DNA from: an uncultured Bacteroidales bacterium
GTDB lineage: Bacteria > Bacteroidota > Bacteroidia > Bacteroidales > UBA932
Length of the DNA stretch: 36,384 nucleotides
Reading direction: 5' to 3'
Assembly (NCBI GenBank): GCA_946187975.1
Contig: CAMHTE010000010.1
Coordinates: 1 to 36,384, forward strand
This document shows, piece after piece, positions 8,316 through 16,895 of this stretch. The notes beneath the pieces are model-generated. The model did not search any database. It worked only from the letters and a program-made list of their open reading frames with translations, and had not been told where the DNA came from. Made by a program: the position numbers and the translations under genes. Position 1 is the stretch's first letter, and each line of letters begins with the position of its first letter.

Positions 8316-9623
8316 ATGAAAAAGATGGAATCACTTCGCCTCCGGCTGCTTCTCTGCCTCCTTCCGATAGCATTCTCCGTCAGTGCCCAGGAGCATGATG
8401 GGAAAAGCGGATGCGTGATACTCCCCCTTCCGGAATGCAGCTATTCCTCCGACCTCGGATGGCAGGCCGGCGGCATTGCCGACATATGCTGGTATGGCAA
8501 CGGCGATATCTATCCCGACTACCTCTGCAAACTTATGCTGGAAGCGTCGGCTTATTCGAAGGGAAACCGCTCCCTGCATGCTTTCTTCGACTCCAAGCAT
8601 CAGCTGCGCGGTGTACGTGCATCGGGTGCCCTGTCGTATTTCAAGAACAAGACCTACCCGTTTTATGGCTACAACGGGGCTGCGGCGGGTTACGACCGTT
8701 CGCTCGACGCAATCCTGGACGACGGGACCGGATTCTACCTCATGAGACGCAGCTACTTCCGGGCACTGGCCACGCTCCAGGGCCGCTTCGGGGACGAATC
8801 CCCTCTTGGATGGGTTTCGGGACTGACGTTCTACGACGTTAAAACAGGTAATGCGGTAAATAAAAGGATTACTCCCGGAAGCGAATCGCTGTATTCCATC
8901 TACTGCGCCCAGGGGGTTATCCCTGCCGGGGAAGAGAATGGCGGAAGCCATCTGGAAATCAAGGCCGGGCTCACTTTCGACAACCGCGACCATGAAGACA
9001 ACCCTACCCGAGGCATCTCGGCAGAGTTATATGCCGTGGGCTCACGCGACTTTTTCCAGGGACGCAACGATTACTTAAAGCTGGTAGCGCATTACAAACA
9101 GTTCGTGCCGCTGCTGCACAACAGACTGATCCTTGGGTGGCATCTGGCATGGCAGGGTCTGATTGCGGGGACAGCCCCGTGCTATATGCTCCAGACGCTT
9201 CAGACCATCAATCTCAAGCAGAGCGATCCGGAAGGTCTGGGCACAACTATGACCTTTCGCGGGACAGTACGCAACCGTCTGGTAGGCAACAGTTTCGCTT
9301 GGTCTAATCTGGAGATTCGCTATTACTTTGCCGATTTCCGTCTTCTGCGACAATACATACAACTGGCCGCCAATCCTTTCTTCGATACCGGTGTGGTTCT
9401 GCGCCCCTACCGGTTGCAGGCCCAGAAGGATGCTGCAGCTGCGGTACCGGCATGGGCATCCATTATCTACAGCGGTGACGACGAGCACCTTCATTGCAGC
9501 GCCGGGGCAGGCGTTCATGTAATCATCAACCGCAACTTCAACGTCAACATCGAGCTGGCACGCAGCTTCTTCCGCAGTGACGGCGAATATGGCCTCAACC
9601 TCGGTATGGGATATATCTTCTAG
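8316..9623 (+). CDS. Omp85/TamA-type outer-membrane beta-barrel protein
   Basis: The 435-residue protein has a signal peptide ending about Ser-Ala-Gln. It contains barrel features of the bacterial surface antigen (Omp85) family: FDNRDHEDNPTRG near residue 230, corresponding to the D-x-R-D...P-x-x-G signature, then MTFRGTVRNRLVG followed by NLEIRYYFADF, and a C-terminal strand ending GMGYIF, an aromatic-terminated BAM signal. No POTRA repeats fit in the short N-terminus, so this is a stand-alone barrel, not BamA itself. Such POTRA-less proteins are common in Bacteroidetes and are annotated as BamA/TamA-family proteins of unknown role. It is transcribed divergently from the nuclease operon across a 50-base gap. 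A second in-frame ATG at 8325 is a possible start. Confidence 0.8.
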   Translation: MKKMESLRLRLLLCLLPIAFSVSAQEHDGKSGCVILPLPECSYSSDLGWQAGGIADICWYGNGDIYPDYLCKLMLEASAYSKGNRSLHAFFDSKHQLRGVRASGALSYFKNKTYPFYGYNGAAAGYDRSLDAILDDGTGFYLMRRSYFRALATLQGRFGDESPLGWVSGLTFYDVKTGNAVNKRITPGSESLYSIYCAQGVIPAGEENGGSHLEIKAGLTFDNRDHEDNPTRGISAELYAVGSRDFFQGRNDYLKLVAHYKQFVPLLHNRLILGWHLAWQGLIAGTAPCYMLQTLQTINLKQSDPEGLGTTMTFRGTVRNRLVGNSFAWSNLEIRYYFADFRLLRQYIQLAANPFFDTGVVLRPYRLQAQKDAAAAVPAWASIIYSGDDEHLHCSAGAGVHVIINRNFNVNIELARSFFRSDGEYGLNLGMGYIF

Positions 9624-9645
9624 GGGATATCTAAAGGATACAAAA

Positions 9646-9667
9646 AAGGCCGGTCAAAACCGGCCTT
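9646..9667 (-). terminator. Intrinsic terminator after tRNA-Pro
   Basis: A perfect 9-bp stem (AAGGCCGGT / ACCGGCCTT) with a 4-base loop. Read on the minus strand it is followed by a run of six T, just downstream of the tRNA. On the plus strand the 3' flank is TTGTCT, so it would serve the Omp85 gene less well. Confidence 0.75.
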
Positions 9668-9668
9668 G

Positions 9669-9741
9669 TCTGGATGACTGGACTTGAACCAGCGACCTCC
9701 TGGTCCCTAACCAGGTGCGCTACCAACTGCGCCACATCCAG
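9669..9741 (-). tRNA. tRNA-Pro (anticodon AGG)
   Basis: The 73-nt cloverleaf is complete: acceptor CTGGATG/CATCCAG with discriminator A, D stem GCGC/GCGC with an 8-base loop, anticodon stem CCTGG/CCAGG, loop TTAGGGA, 5-base variable loop, and T stem closing TTCAAGT. C1-G72, A73 and G37 are proline-tRNA features in bacteria. The anticodon at 9706-9708 reads AGG, which is unusual because bacterial proline tRNAs normally carry G, U or C at position 34. CCA is not encoded. A TATATTTG box at 9754-9761 is a likely promoter. Confidence 0.92.
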
Positions 9742-9753
9742 ATTTTTGGACTG

Positions 9754-9761
9754 CAAATATA
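9754..9761 (-). promoter_or_regulatory. -7 promoter box (TATATTTG) of tRNA-Pro
   Basis: An exact TAnnTTTG match on the minus strand, 12 bases upstream of the tRNA 5' end. It is back-to-back with the sppA promoter, giving a compact divergent promoter region. Confidence 0.5.
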
Positions 9762-9774
9762 GTAAATTTTTACA

Positions 9775-9782
9775 TATCTTTG
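9775..9782 (+). promoter_or_regulatory. -7 promoter box (TATCTTTG) of sppA
   Basis: An exact TAnnTTTG match. Only six bases lie between this box and the sppA ATG at 9789, so the transcript is predicted to start at or just before the start codon. The nearest TTTG upstream (9745-9748) is 26 bases away, longer than the usual spacing. Confidence 0.55.
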
Positions 9783-9788
9783 CACATT

Positions 9789-11453
9789 ATGAAAAAATCT
9801 TTAGCCCTGGCGTGCGTTGCCACGCTTCTTAGTCTTTCCGCCTTTGCAGGCGAAGGCTTCCTTAAAGGAAAAATCCTCAAAATCGACATGCAGGATGCAG
9901 TCAGCGAAAGGGGCGGAAGCGCCATTACGCTGGGTCTCGGAGGACTGTCATCGAGTTCGTCACTGTCGCTCCTTTCGATAGAGCGCGCTCTGGAAAATGC
10001 CGTTGACGATGACGACATCGCAATGATATATATCAACTACGACCATTTCCGCGTCGGAATGGCCTCAGCTGAAGAAATCCGCGGCTTCCTCCAGGCTTTC
10101 AGCGCAAAGGGCAAGCCCGTCGTAGCATACGGCGCCTCTCTCGACAATGCCTCCTACTACCTTGCATCGACGGCTGACCGTATCTTCCTGCATCCCAAGG
10201 GAGGCGGTGCCCTCACCGGCCTGGGAACCACTCAGTTCTTTATAAAGGATCTGCTGGACACCCTCGCCATAGATATCCAACTTATACGTCATGGCAAGTT
10301 CAAATCCGCCGGAGAGATGTATATCCGCAACGACATCAGCCCCGAAAACCGCCAGCAGTACGAGGAACTGCTAGGATCGATTTGGGGAGGGATGGTTGAC
10401 GAGATGGCCGGATCGAGGGGCAAAAGCTCCGAGGAGATGATGGCCCTGGTCGACGGACTCAAGCTTTCTACCGCACAGACCTGGATCGACAACGGCCTCG
10501 TTGACGGGCTTAAATACCGCGACGAGATGGAGGACTACCTCGCACATCTCTTCGGAACCGATAATCCCGCCGATGTCAAGACCATTTCGCTTAAAAAATA
10601 TATCAAGGATCTCGATAAAGGCCCTTCGAGTAAAAAGGTAGCGATTATTTACGCCGACGGTGAGATCGTACGCAGCGGCAGTGACGTCGTGGGCGAGAAA
10701 CTTGCCCATCAGATAGCCTCCGTCCGCAAGGACTCGACCGTCAAGGCTGTCGTATTCCGCGTCAACTCCCCCGGTGGCGAAGTGGTAGCAGCCGACATTA
10801 TCCGCAGGGAGATCGAACTGCTCGGGAAGGTAAAACCCGTTGTCGCCAGTTATGGTTCTTACGCCGCATCGGGAGGATATCTGATTTCCGCCGGTTGCGA
10901 ACGCATTTTTGTCGATAACGCCACGCTTACGGGGTCAATCGGAGTGTTCGGTGTAGTCCGCAGCGTAGGACGCGCAGTACACAAGAACCTTAAGGTCAAC
11001 ATGGTTTCCGTCGGAACGAACGCCCATAGCGATATGACGTCCGGCGCCCGCCCCCTCAACGAAGAGGAACTAGCATGGTATCAGGCTGAAATTGAAGGTA
11101 TTTATGACGACTTCGTAGGCGTCGTTGCCGAAGGCCGTTCGATGGACAAGGATGCCGTCGACGAAATAGCCCAGGGCCGTGTATGGTCGGGCAAGGATGC
11201 CCTCGGGCTCGGTCTTGCAGACGAGAAGGGCACGCTAATGGATGCTGTCAAATACGCCGCAGGCCGCAAGAATCTTAAAAAATACCGCATCGCCGTTTAT
11301 CCGGAGAAGAAATCCCTGAAGGACAAGTTGTCCGGCAAGGAGAAATCCGACGACAACCTGGTCCGTATCCAGGACCTTCTCTCCCCCGGCTTCAACACCA
11401 TCGCGCGCATGCCCTACGTTACCATTGATTCTCCCAAAAACACCTTGAAATGA
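9789..11453 (+). CDS. sppA: Signal peptide peptidase SppA, 67K type (S49)
   Basis: The 554-residue two-domain S49 serine protease degrades signal peptides left in the inner membrane after secretion. The N-terminal hydrophobic segment (residues 1-20) acts as signal or anchor. The general-base Lys lies in the first domain, in HGKFKSAGEMY (Lys172), and the nucleophile in the second, in YGSYAASGGY (Ser361), the split dyad of E. coli SppA. FRVNSPGGE near residue 323 is the conserved second-domain substrate-groove motif. A TTG at 9780 is in frame, but the ATG at 9789 starts a clean signal sequence. The last bases overlap the next gene as ATGA, so the two are probably translated together. Confidence 0.95.
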   Translation: MKKSLALACVATLLSLSAFAGEGFLKGKILKIDMQDAVSERGGSAITLGLGGLSSSSSLSLLSIERALENAVDDDDIAMIYINYDHFRVGMASAEEIRGFLQAFSAKGKPVVAYGASLDNASYYLASTADRIFLHPKGGGALTGLGTTQFFIKDLLDTLAIDIQLIRHGKFKSAGEMYIRNDISPENRQQYEELLGSIWGGMVDEMAGSRGKSSEEMMALVDGLKLSTAQTWIDNGLVDGLKYRDEMEDYLAHLFGTDNPADVKTISLKKYIKDLDKGPSSKKVAIIYADGEIVRSGSDVVGEKLAHQIASVRKDSTVKAVVFRVNSPGGEVVAADIIRREIELLGKVKPVVASYGSYAASGGYLISAGCERIFVDNATLTGSIGVFGVVRSVGRAVHKNLKVNMVSVGTNAHSDMTSGARPLNEEELAWYQAEIEGIYDDFVGVVAEGRSMDKDAVDEIAQGRVWSGKDALGLGLADEKGTLMDAVKYAAGRKNLKKYRIAVYPEKKSLKDKLSGKEKSDDNLVRIQDLLSPGFNTIARMPYVTIDSPKNTLK

Positions 11454-12172
11454 AGAAACTAGCAATATTGGCGGCCGTACTTCTTGCAGGAAGCGCCGCA
11501 TACGCCCAGACCCCTGCCAAAGACAGGCTGAAGGAAATCGAGGGACTCTCGATTAAGGCGAAGAAACACAAAACAACCAGCTTCGGCAAAGACCTGTTCG
11601 AAGCCGAAATACTCGCCAACGCAGGTTATGGAATACACCACACCGAAGGCGCCTTCGAAAATGTATTCGGACCCTCCAGGGAGATATTCCTCAACATATT
11701 GGAACTCCGCTTCAATCCCTGCCGCTTCTTTTCGCTGAAAGCCGGGGCGGATGTCAAATGGGACCACTTCACCGCCCGTACCAACAAGTCCTTCGGACTG
11801 GACGCCGCAGGAAATGTTACCATAAGCCCCGTCGGGGGTTTCGATAAATACGAATCCACCCTCTGCCTGACGGCCCTGTCCGCTCCCGCGGCTCTGGGTC
11901 TGCATTTCGGGAAACTGTCGCTGTATGCCGGAGCCGAGATAATCCGGAACGTCAACCGGCGCACGCATATCCTCACGTCATCCAAGGCCGGCGATCTGAC
12001 CACCAAGTCAAGACTGGAGGGCGGTGCTGCCGAAAAGTATGTATACGACTACATGGCCGCCATCAGTCACGACGGACTGGGACTGTACTTCAAATACTAT
12101 CCCAAGAACATCCTTCCTTCTGGCGGCCCTGAATGGAAATACTGGACCGTTGGTCTGGTACTTGGCTTCTAA
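11450..12172 (+). CDS. Outer-membrane beta-barrel protein of unknown function
   Basis: The 240-residue protein has a signal peptide ending Ala-Tyr-Ala-Gln near residue 20. The mature part alternates polar and hydrophobic residues in strand-length stretches with conserved aromatic girdles (FFSLKAGADVKW, GLYFKYYP) and ends in Trp-Thr-Val-Gly-Leu-Val-Leu-Gly-Phe, a BAM-type C-terminal strand. These features support a small 8-10-strand barrel. No enzymatic motif was seen. Its start codon overlaps the sppA stop (ATGA), which implies co-expression with SppA and possibly a shared envelope role. I do not recognise the family. Confidence 0.7.
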   Translation: MKKLAILAAVLLAGSAAYAQTPAKDRLKEIEGLSIKAKKHKTTSFGKDLFEAEILANAGYGIHHTEGAFENVFGPSREIFLNILELRFNPCRFFSLKAGADVKWDHFTARTNKSFGLDAAGNVTISPVGGFDKYESTLCLTALSAPAALGLHFGKLSLYAGAEIIRNVNRRTHILTSSKAGDLTTKSRLEGGAAEKYVYDYMAAISHDGLGLYFKYYPKNILPSGGPEWKYWTVGLVLGF

Positions 12173-12190
12173 GAGCTAAACCAAATATCT

Positions 12191-12766
12191 CTATACTAAG
12201 GTGTCCATTAATTTGAACACCTTTTCTCTTACCTGCTCGATGGTACCCACGCTCTGTATCTCGTGGTACTTACCCTGATATTTGTAATACTCGATGAGGG
12301 GTTCTGTTTTGGCGTGGTAAGTGCGGATACGGTTGTTGATGGTCTCCTCGTTAGCGTCGTCGGCGCGACCCTCTATGGCGGCACGTCCGGCTATACGCTC
12401 CTTGATGGTCTCGTCCGAAATCATCAGTGAGATTACGCCGGTAACGCTTTCGTCGCGGGATTCGAGCATCTCGTCCAGGTCGATGGCCTGCTGGAGAGTA
12501 CGGGGAAATCCGTCAAGAAGGAAACCGTTGACGTCCGGATTGGCGGCGAAGGTATTGGAAATCATGCCTTCCACCACTACGTCGGGGACAAGCTCGCCGG
12601 CATCGATGAGTGCCTTCGCCTGCTTTCCGAGTTCGGTCCCGGCAGCTATCTGGCTGCGGAGCAGTTCACCGGTAGAGATGTGCTTGAGATTGTACTTCTG
12701 CACCATAGGTGCGGCCTGAGTGCCTTTACCGGCTCCCGGAGGCCCGAAAATGATAAAGTATTTCAT
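12191..12766 (-). CDS. adk: Adenylate kinase, short-LID form
   Basis: Catalyses ATP + AMP to 2 ADP in the cytosol. The 191-residue protein has the P-loop GPPGAGKGT (residues 8-16), the NMP-binding STGELLR, the DGFPRT motif, and a LID region (GRAAIEGRADDANEET) without the roughly 27-residue insertion and zinc Cys of the long form, so it matches the short adenylate kinases common in Bacteroidetes. It starts three bases after the hpt stop, so purine salvage and nucleotide interconversion are coupled in one operon. Its last codons contain the stem of a possible plus-strand terminator. Confidence 0.97.
   Translation of the reverse strand: MKYFIIFGPPGAGKGTQAAPMVQKYNLKHISTGELLRSQIAAGTELGKQAKALIDAGELVPDVVVEGMISNTFAANPDVNGFLLDGFPRTLQQAIDLDEMLESRDESVTGVISLMISDETIKERIAGRAAIEGRADDANEETINNRIRTYHAKTEPLIEYYKYQGKYHEIQSVGTIEQVREKVFKLMDTLV
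12198..12225 (+). terminator. Possible terminator of the sppA operon, inside the 3' end of adk
   Basis: Arms AAGGTGT and ACACCTT (12198-12204 and 12217-12223) with a 12-base loop are followed by TTTTCTCTT on the plus strand (counting from 12222). It lies 25 bases past the stop of the outer-membrane barrel gene. The stem is only 7 bp with a long loop, so efficiency is doubtful. Read on the minus strand it lacks a T run. Confidence 0.4.
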
Positions 12767-12769
12767 GGC

Positions 12770-13321
12770 TTATTCGTCCAGAACAAAAATATCTTTGAGG
12801 TTGCGTCCCTGTTCGTCGTAATCCAGTCCGTAGCCCACTATGAAGCGGTTGGGAATCTCCATTCCGACGTAATCCAGTTTGGCCTTGTTGCGGAAGACTT
12901 CGGGCTTGAGCAGCATGGTGCATATGCGCACGTCCTTGGCTCCTTTGTCGAGGAGGGTCTGCTTGAGAGCCACGATGGTGTTGCCGGTATCAACTATGTC
13001 TTCGCAGATTATAACCGTACGGCCCGATACGTCCGCCGTAAGGGGCAGATCCTCCTTCACCTTTCCGGTGGATTTGGTGCCGACGTACGACGAAAGTTTC
13101 ATTGATACGAGCTGAAGAGGGAAATCCAGATGCTTGAGCAGCTGGCCGGTAAACACAATGGCTCCGTTGAGAACGCAGAGCAGCATGGGTACGTCCGACT
13201 CATCCGTACGTCCGGCAAAGTCCGCATTTAGCTTTGCGGCGAGTTCTCCTATGACGGATTCGAGGCGTTCCTGGGGAATGAAAGGGACAAAATACTTGTC
13301 GTGGATATGTATCTTTTCCAT
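12770..13321 (-). CDS. hpt: Hypoxanthine phosphoribosyltransferase
   Basis: A type I phosphoribosyltransferase of 183 residues, joining hypoxanthine or guanine to PRPP in purine salvage. The PRPP loop is clear: VIICEDIVDTGNT, with the paired acidic residues and Thr-Gly-x-Thr. An upstream LCVLNGAIVFTGQLL matches the flexible-loop entry segment, and a C-terminal FIVGYGLDYDEQGRNL matches the base-binding Tyr/Asp segment of Hpt. First gene of the hpt-adk pair. A weak -7 candidate TAACTTTA (13341-13348) with TTTTTG 21 bases upstream lies ahead of it. Confidence 0.95.
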   Translation of the reverse strand: MEKIHIHDKYFVPFIPQERLESVIGELAAKLNADFAGRTDESDVPMLLCVLNGAIVFTGQLLKHLDFPLQLVSMKLSSYVGTKSTGKVKEDLPLTADVSGRTVIICEDIVDTGNTIVALKQTLLDKGAKDVRICTMLLKPEVFRNKAKLDYVGMEIPNRFIVGYGLDYDEQGRNLKDIFVLDE

Positions 13322-13340
13322 ACGAAAAATATTTACACTT

Positions 13341-13348
13341 TAAAGTTA
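13341..13348 (-). promoter_or_regulatory. Candidate -7 box (TAACTTTA) of hpt-adk
   Basis: Seven of eight bases match in form TAnnTTTG, with A in place of the last G. A TTTTTG lies about 21 bases upstream on the minus strand. It is 19 bases from the hpt ATG. Confidence 0.3.
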
Positions 13349-13394
13349 CGAATTATTCCGATATCAAAACAAAAATATTTTTTCCGTCACTGTT

Positions 13395-13433
13395 GTTTTT
13401 GAAGCTTTTTTATGTTTCCGCGAGCTATACTTG
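13395..13433 (+). promoter_or_regulatory. Extended promoter of the HhH gene (25-base block plus TATACTTG)
   Basis: The block at 13395-13419 starts GTTTTTGAA, continues with a T run and ends ATGTTTCC. Six bases later comes TATACTTG (13426-13433), one mismatch from TAnnTTTG. The same arrangement with 22 of 25 block bases identical and the same 6-base spacer is found at 34573-34611. The ATG at 13452 follows 18 bases after the box. Confidence 0.5.
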
Positions 13434-13451
13434 CCTGACGAAAAAGGACGG

Positions 13452-15143
13452 ATGAGACGCGTAGCTTTTTATATCTTACTGATATGCAACTGCATACAGT
13501 CTGCCGGGCAGGGCCGCATCGCCTCCCTTGCGGAAGCGGCCGCCCTGCTTTCCGGAGCGGGCAGCGAGGAAGAACTGGACGAGGAGGCGGTCGAACACTT
13601 CGAAAGACTCGCCGCCAGCCCCCTGAACCTCAACCGTGCATCCATGGAGAGGCTGACTTCAAGCGGTCTGCTTAGCCGTTACCAGGCAGCAAGCCTGGAA
13701 GATTACAGGGAGAAGTGCGGCGACATCCTGTCGTTTTCAGAACTCGCCACCGTGAACGGCTTCGACAGTCGCACCGCCGATGCCCTCAGGTATTTCGTTA
13801 CGCTTTCCGGGACCATGGAAACGGCGGCAAAACACAAAAGATGGGCAGGAGGCCATTTGTTAAGGTATAGCCGGAAAGACGGGGACGCTTATGCGGCGTG
13901 CAAGGTTGCGGTACGTAAAGAAGGCCGCGCCGAATTCTTCTGGTCCACACGCGGAAGCTATGCAGAACCGTCCCCGCCTCCCGGCACTTTCAGCCTCGCA
14001 TTATACTCCCGTGGCGGAGGCAGGCTGATTGCCGGTGATTTCAATGCCCGGCTCGGGCAGGGATTGCTTCTCTGGAGCGGATTCTCGACGGGGGGATTCC
14101 CCACTGCAGACGCCTTCGTCCGACGTGCGGGAGGATTCTCCCCTACCGGGAGCTTTTCCCCTTCCATGAGGGGCATTGCCATGGAGTATCCGAGGGGTGA
14201 ATGGTGTTTCAGGGCTGCAGCGGCGCCTTTTCCCATTCTTTCAGTCTCAAAAACCGGACGATCCGCCGAGTTAGGACTCAATATGGTGAATAAACCCGGT
14301 CACAGCCCTGCGGTATCGACAGACTGGAAGGCCGCTGCCGGCGGAGTCCTCTTTTTCGGGGAGGGCGCCGTCGCGATGGCAGAAGGGAACAAAGCGGTCT
14401 TTGCCTGTACCGGAGGACTACAATTCTGCCCGGCATACAAGCTGAAAGCGGTCCTGTCCGCAAGGTACTATCCCCAGGAGTATGACGGAAGCAGCTCAGG
14501 AGCGGTGCGTACCGGTAGCAAAGCCTCCGACGAAAAGGGGCTGGCCGCCGGGATACAATGGAAATGGTTTTGTGCCACTCTGGATGCCGTCAGGCAGGAT
14601 GTACGCAACAAAGAGCAGCTTAAAAGCGTAGTTCGGGCTAACCCGGACATAAAGCTTGCGGACTGCCTGCTGAGTCCGTCGCTCCAGTGGACTGTCAGGC
14701 ATACTGAAAGCAAGGGCAAGGCAAGCGGGCGGAAAGAAATCCGCACGGATCTTCGGCTTCAATATGGAAACTTCCTTACCACCTTCAGGGGAGATTTCGT
14801 ATCTGGGAGGGGCCGGGCGAAGCTGTTCTATCTTGAACCGGGATACAAAAGCCAGCCGGATTCGTCCGCGACAGCCGTTTCGCTGTTTGTCAGAGGAACG
14901 CTGTTCAATATCGACAAATGGGACGACCGTATCTATGCATGGGGGCGCGACGTTCCGGGAACCTTTACCGTACCGGCCTATTACGGACAGGGATACGAAC
15001 TCGCCGTTTACGCCGGAGGAAGCCTGAGGCAGGGACACAGGCGACATTCCCTGTGGTTAAGGGCATCTTTCCTGCGTTATAAGAAGGGACAGGTCAGAAC
15101 CCCGCACGACGAGGTCCGTCTGCAGTATAATTTTAAATGGTAG
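13452..15143 (+). CDS. Helix-hairpin-helix protein with outer-membrane barrel-like C-terminus
   Basis: The 563-residue protein starts with a signal peptide (MRRVAFYILLIC... ending near Gly19). Residues about 58-116 contain two ComEA-like HhH units: LNLNRASMERLTSSG then FSELATVNGFDSRTADALRYF. The remaining 440 residues are Gly/aromatic-rich with alternating strand patterns and end in VRLQYNFKW, an aromatic-terminated strand typical of outer-membrane barrels. An upstream in-frame TTG at 13431 overlaps the -7 box and would spoil the signal peptide, so I chose the ATG at 13452, preceded by AAAGGA. Similar HhH-plus-barrel proteins occur in Bacteroidetes without known function. Its 3' end overlaps the convergent murF by 11 bases. 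A role in DNA handling at the envelope is possible but unsupported. Confidence 0.75.
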   Translation: MRRVAFYILLICNCIQSAGQGRIASLAEAAALLSGAGSEEELDEEAVEHFERLAASPLNLNRASMERLTSSGLLSRYQAASLEDYREKCGDILSFSELATVNGFDSRTADALRYFVTLSGTMETAAKHKRWAGGHLLRYSRKDGDAYAACKVAVRKEGRAEFFWSTRGSYAEPSPPPGTFSLALYSRGGGRLIAGDFNARLGQGLLLWSGFSTGGFPTADAFVRRAGGFSPTGSFSPSMRGIAMEYPRGEWCFRAAAAPFPILSVSKTGRSAELGLNMVNKPGHSPAVSTDWKAAAGGVLFFGEGAVAMAEGNKAVFACTGGLQFCPAYKLKAVLSARYYPQEYDGSSSGAVRTGSKASDEKGLAAGIQWKWFCATLDAVRQDVRNKEQLKSVVRANPDIKLADCLLSPSLQWTVRHTESKGKASGRKEIRTDLRLQYGNFLTTFRGDFVSGRGRAKLFYLEPGYKSQPDSSATAVSLFVRGTLFNIDKWDDRIYAWGRDVPGTFTVPAYYGQGYELAVYAGGSLRQGHRRHSLWLRASFLRYKKGQVRTPHDEVRLQYNFKW

Positions 15144-16464
15144 GAAGGACCTTTTCCATCCTGATACCACGGGACCCCTTCAGAAGGATGGTGCAGCCCT
15201 CCACGGGATGCTCCGCGAGATGGGCGGCCAATGCGTCGGAATCCGGGAAGCAACCCAGCACGCAGGCAGGAGTGCCGTATTCGCTCAAAGCTGAAGCAAA
15301 CTCCTCTCCCACGAGGTAAGCCTCGATTCCCAGTTCTGAAAGACGGTCCACTACGGCCTTGTGTTCGCGCAGCGAATCGGCTCCGAGTTCACGCATCCCT
15401 CCCAGAAGGGCAAGTTTGCGGGGCGCCTGCATTACGGAAAGGTTATCGATTGCAACCGCCATAGATGAAGGATTGGCGTTGTAGGCATCCGCTATAACGG
15501 TGTTGTGCCCCGTATCGATCATTTGCGAACGGCTGTTAGCGGGAACATAGGCCGCCACGGCGGCGATAGCATCCTTACGCGGGACACCGAAGTATGCGCC
15601 TACTGCAAGGGCCGCAAGCACATTGGTGGCATTGTATGCGCCGACCAGCCTGGTCGAAACTTCTTCTCCGTCGAGTTTGAGTCTGAGGAAAGGATGTCCG
15701 GCAGTTGAAGGAAGTATTTCCGCCCCCTGGTAATGGACACCGTAGCCGAATACGTGACTGGGAACCGTACGGGCCATCTCCACGAGGTCGGGACTGTCCA
15801 TGTCGAGGAATATTACCGAGCCTTCGCGGCTGCCGAGCCAACGGTAGAGTTCTCCCTTAGCGGCCTTGACTCCCTCGAAGGAACCGAAGCCGAGCAGATG
15901 GGCCTTGCCAACATTGGTGATGAGTCCGTAATCGGGCTGGCTGACCTTTACCAGTTTAGCTATGTCGTCCGGATGGTTGGCACCCATCTCTATCACGGCC
16001 ATCTCGGTATCGGGAGTAATCCGCAGAAGACTCAGAGGGACGCCAATGTCGTTGTTAAGGTTGCCCTGCGTTGCAGTAACCCTGTATTTGGCGGACAGGA
16101 CGGCAGCAAGAAGCTCCTTAGTCGTAGTCTTGCCGTTGGTTCCGGTAAGTCCAATAACCGGAAGCTTCCCTTCCCTTACGGTATTACGATGGTATATGGC
16201 GAGCTGCTGCAATGCAAGGAAGGGGTCTGCGACGGGAATCAGCCTGCCGGCCAGCTCTCCGGCTTCTTTCAGCACAGGGGCGTCGTCATTAACCACCGCC
16301 CAGGACGCTCCGGCTTTCAGCGCTGCAATGGCATAATCGTTTCCATCGAAATTCTCACCCCTGAGGGCGAAGAACAATTCTCCCCCGGAAATGGCACGGC
16401 TGTCGGTGGTAACCCTGTAGGAGCAGCCGCAATAGACCTTGTAAAGTTCCTGAATATCCATCAT
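15133..16464 (-). CDS. murF: UDP-N-acetylmuramoyl-tripeptide-D-alanyl-D-alanine ligase MurF
   Basis: This cytosolic Mur ligase adds D-Ala-D-Ala to UDP-MurNAc-tripeptide, the last soluble step of peptidoglycan precursor synthesis. The 443-residue protein shows an N-terminal uridine-binding domain ([16 protein letters not shown]), the ATP loop [13 protein letters not shown] (about 105-117), the middle-domain [14 protein letters not shown], and [10 protein letters not shown] of the C-terminal domain, which is characteristic of MurF. The start ATG overlaps the dut stop (ATGA); a second ATG immediately after it is equally possible. The open frame continues 23 codons upstream inside dut, which I reject. 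Last gene of tgt-lptF/G-dut-murF. Confidence 0.95.
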   Translation of the reverse strand: MMDIQELYKVYCGCSYRVTTDSRAISGGELFFALRGENFDGNDYAIAALKAGASWAVVNDDAPVLKEAGELAGRLIPVADPFLALQQLAIYHRNTVREGKLPVIGLTGTNGKTTTKELLAAVLSAKYRVTATQGNLNNDIGVPLSLLRITPDTEMAVIEMGANHPDDIAKLVKVSQPDYGLITNVGKAHLLGFGSFEGVKAAKGELYRWLGSREGSVIFLDMDSPDLVEMARTVPSHVFGYGVHYQGAEILPSTAGHPFLRLKLDGEEVSTRLVGAYNATNVLAALAVGAYFGVPRKDAIAAVAAYVPANSRSQMIDTGHNTVIADAYNANPSSMAVAIDNLSVMQAPRKLALLGGMRELGADSLREHKAVVDRLSELGIEAYLVGEEFASALSEYGTPACVLGCFPDSDALAAHLAEHPVEGCTILLKGSRGIRMEKVLPTI

Positions 16465-16895
16465 TTGACTCCGGTGCTTCCAAATCCACCTTCTCCCCTG
16501 GAAGTCTGCGACAGGTCCGCAACCTCTTCCCACTCGATCACTTCATGCCTGGCAAGCACCAACTGGGCTATACGCTCCCCCGGCTCAACGACGAAGTCTT
16601 CGGACGACAGGTTCACGAGTATCACGTTAACCTCTCCCCTGTAGTCGGCATCGATGGTTCCCGGAGCATTGAGAACGGTAATACCTTTCTTGGCGGCAAG
16701 TCCGCTGCGGGGGCGCACCTGCACCTCATAACCTACCGGAATCTCCAGGAAGAGCCCCGTCGGGACCATCGCCCTCTGAAGGGGCTTCAATACTATGGGT
16801 TCGGTAATGTCGGCCCTCACGTCCATTCCTGCGGAGGACGGAGTGGCATACTGCGGCAGGGCGTTCCCGCCCTTGTTAACTACCTTGACTGTCAT
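16461..16895 (-). CDS. dut: dUTP diphosphatase
   Basis: Hydrolyses dUTP to dUMP and diphosphate, keeping uracil out of DNA and feeding thymidylate synthesis. All five motifs of trimeric dUTPases are present in 144 residues: [10 protein letters not shown] (20-28), [13 protein letters not shown] (61-71), [14 protein letters not shown] (79-89; catalytic Asp84), [11 protein letters not shown] (106-114) and [11 protein letters not shown] (133-142). It starts on the A of the lptF/G stop (TAATG) and ends overlapping murF, so its translation is embedded in the operon. Confidence 0.97.
   Translation of the reverse strand: MTVKVVNKGGNALPQYATPSSAGMDVRADITEPIVLKPLQRAMVPTGLFLEIPVGYEVQVRPRSGLAAKKGITVLNAPGTIDADYRGEVNVILVNLSSEDFVVEPGERIAQLVLARHEVIEWEEVADLSQTSRGEGGFGSTGVK

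Noticed and set aside
8266..8373. Longer N-terminus of the S1/P1 nuclease from 8373
   Set aside because: The extra 36 codons cover the promoter box and give no signal peptide, whereas the ATG at 8265 yields the expected mature Trp1.
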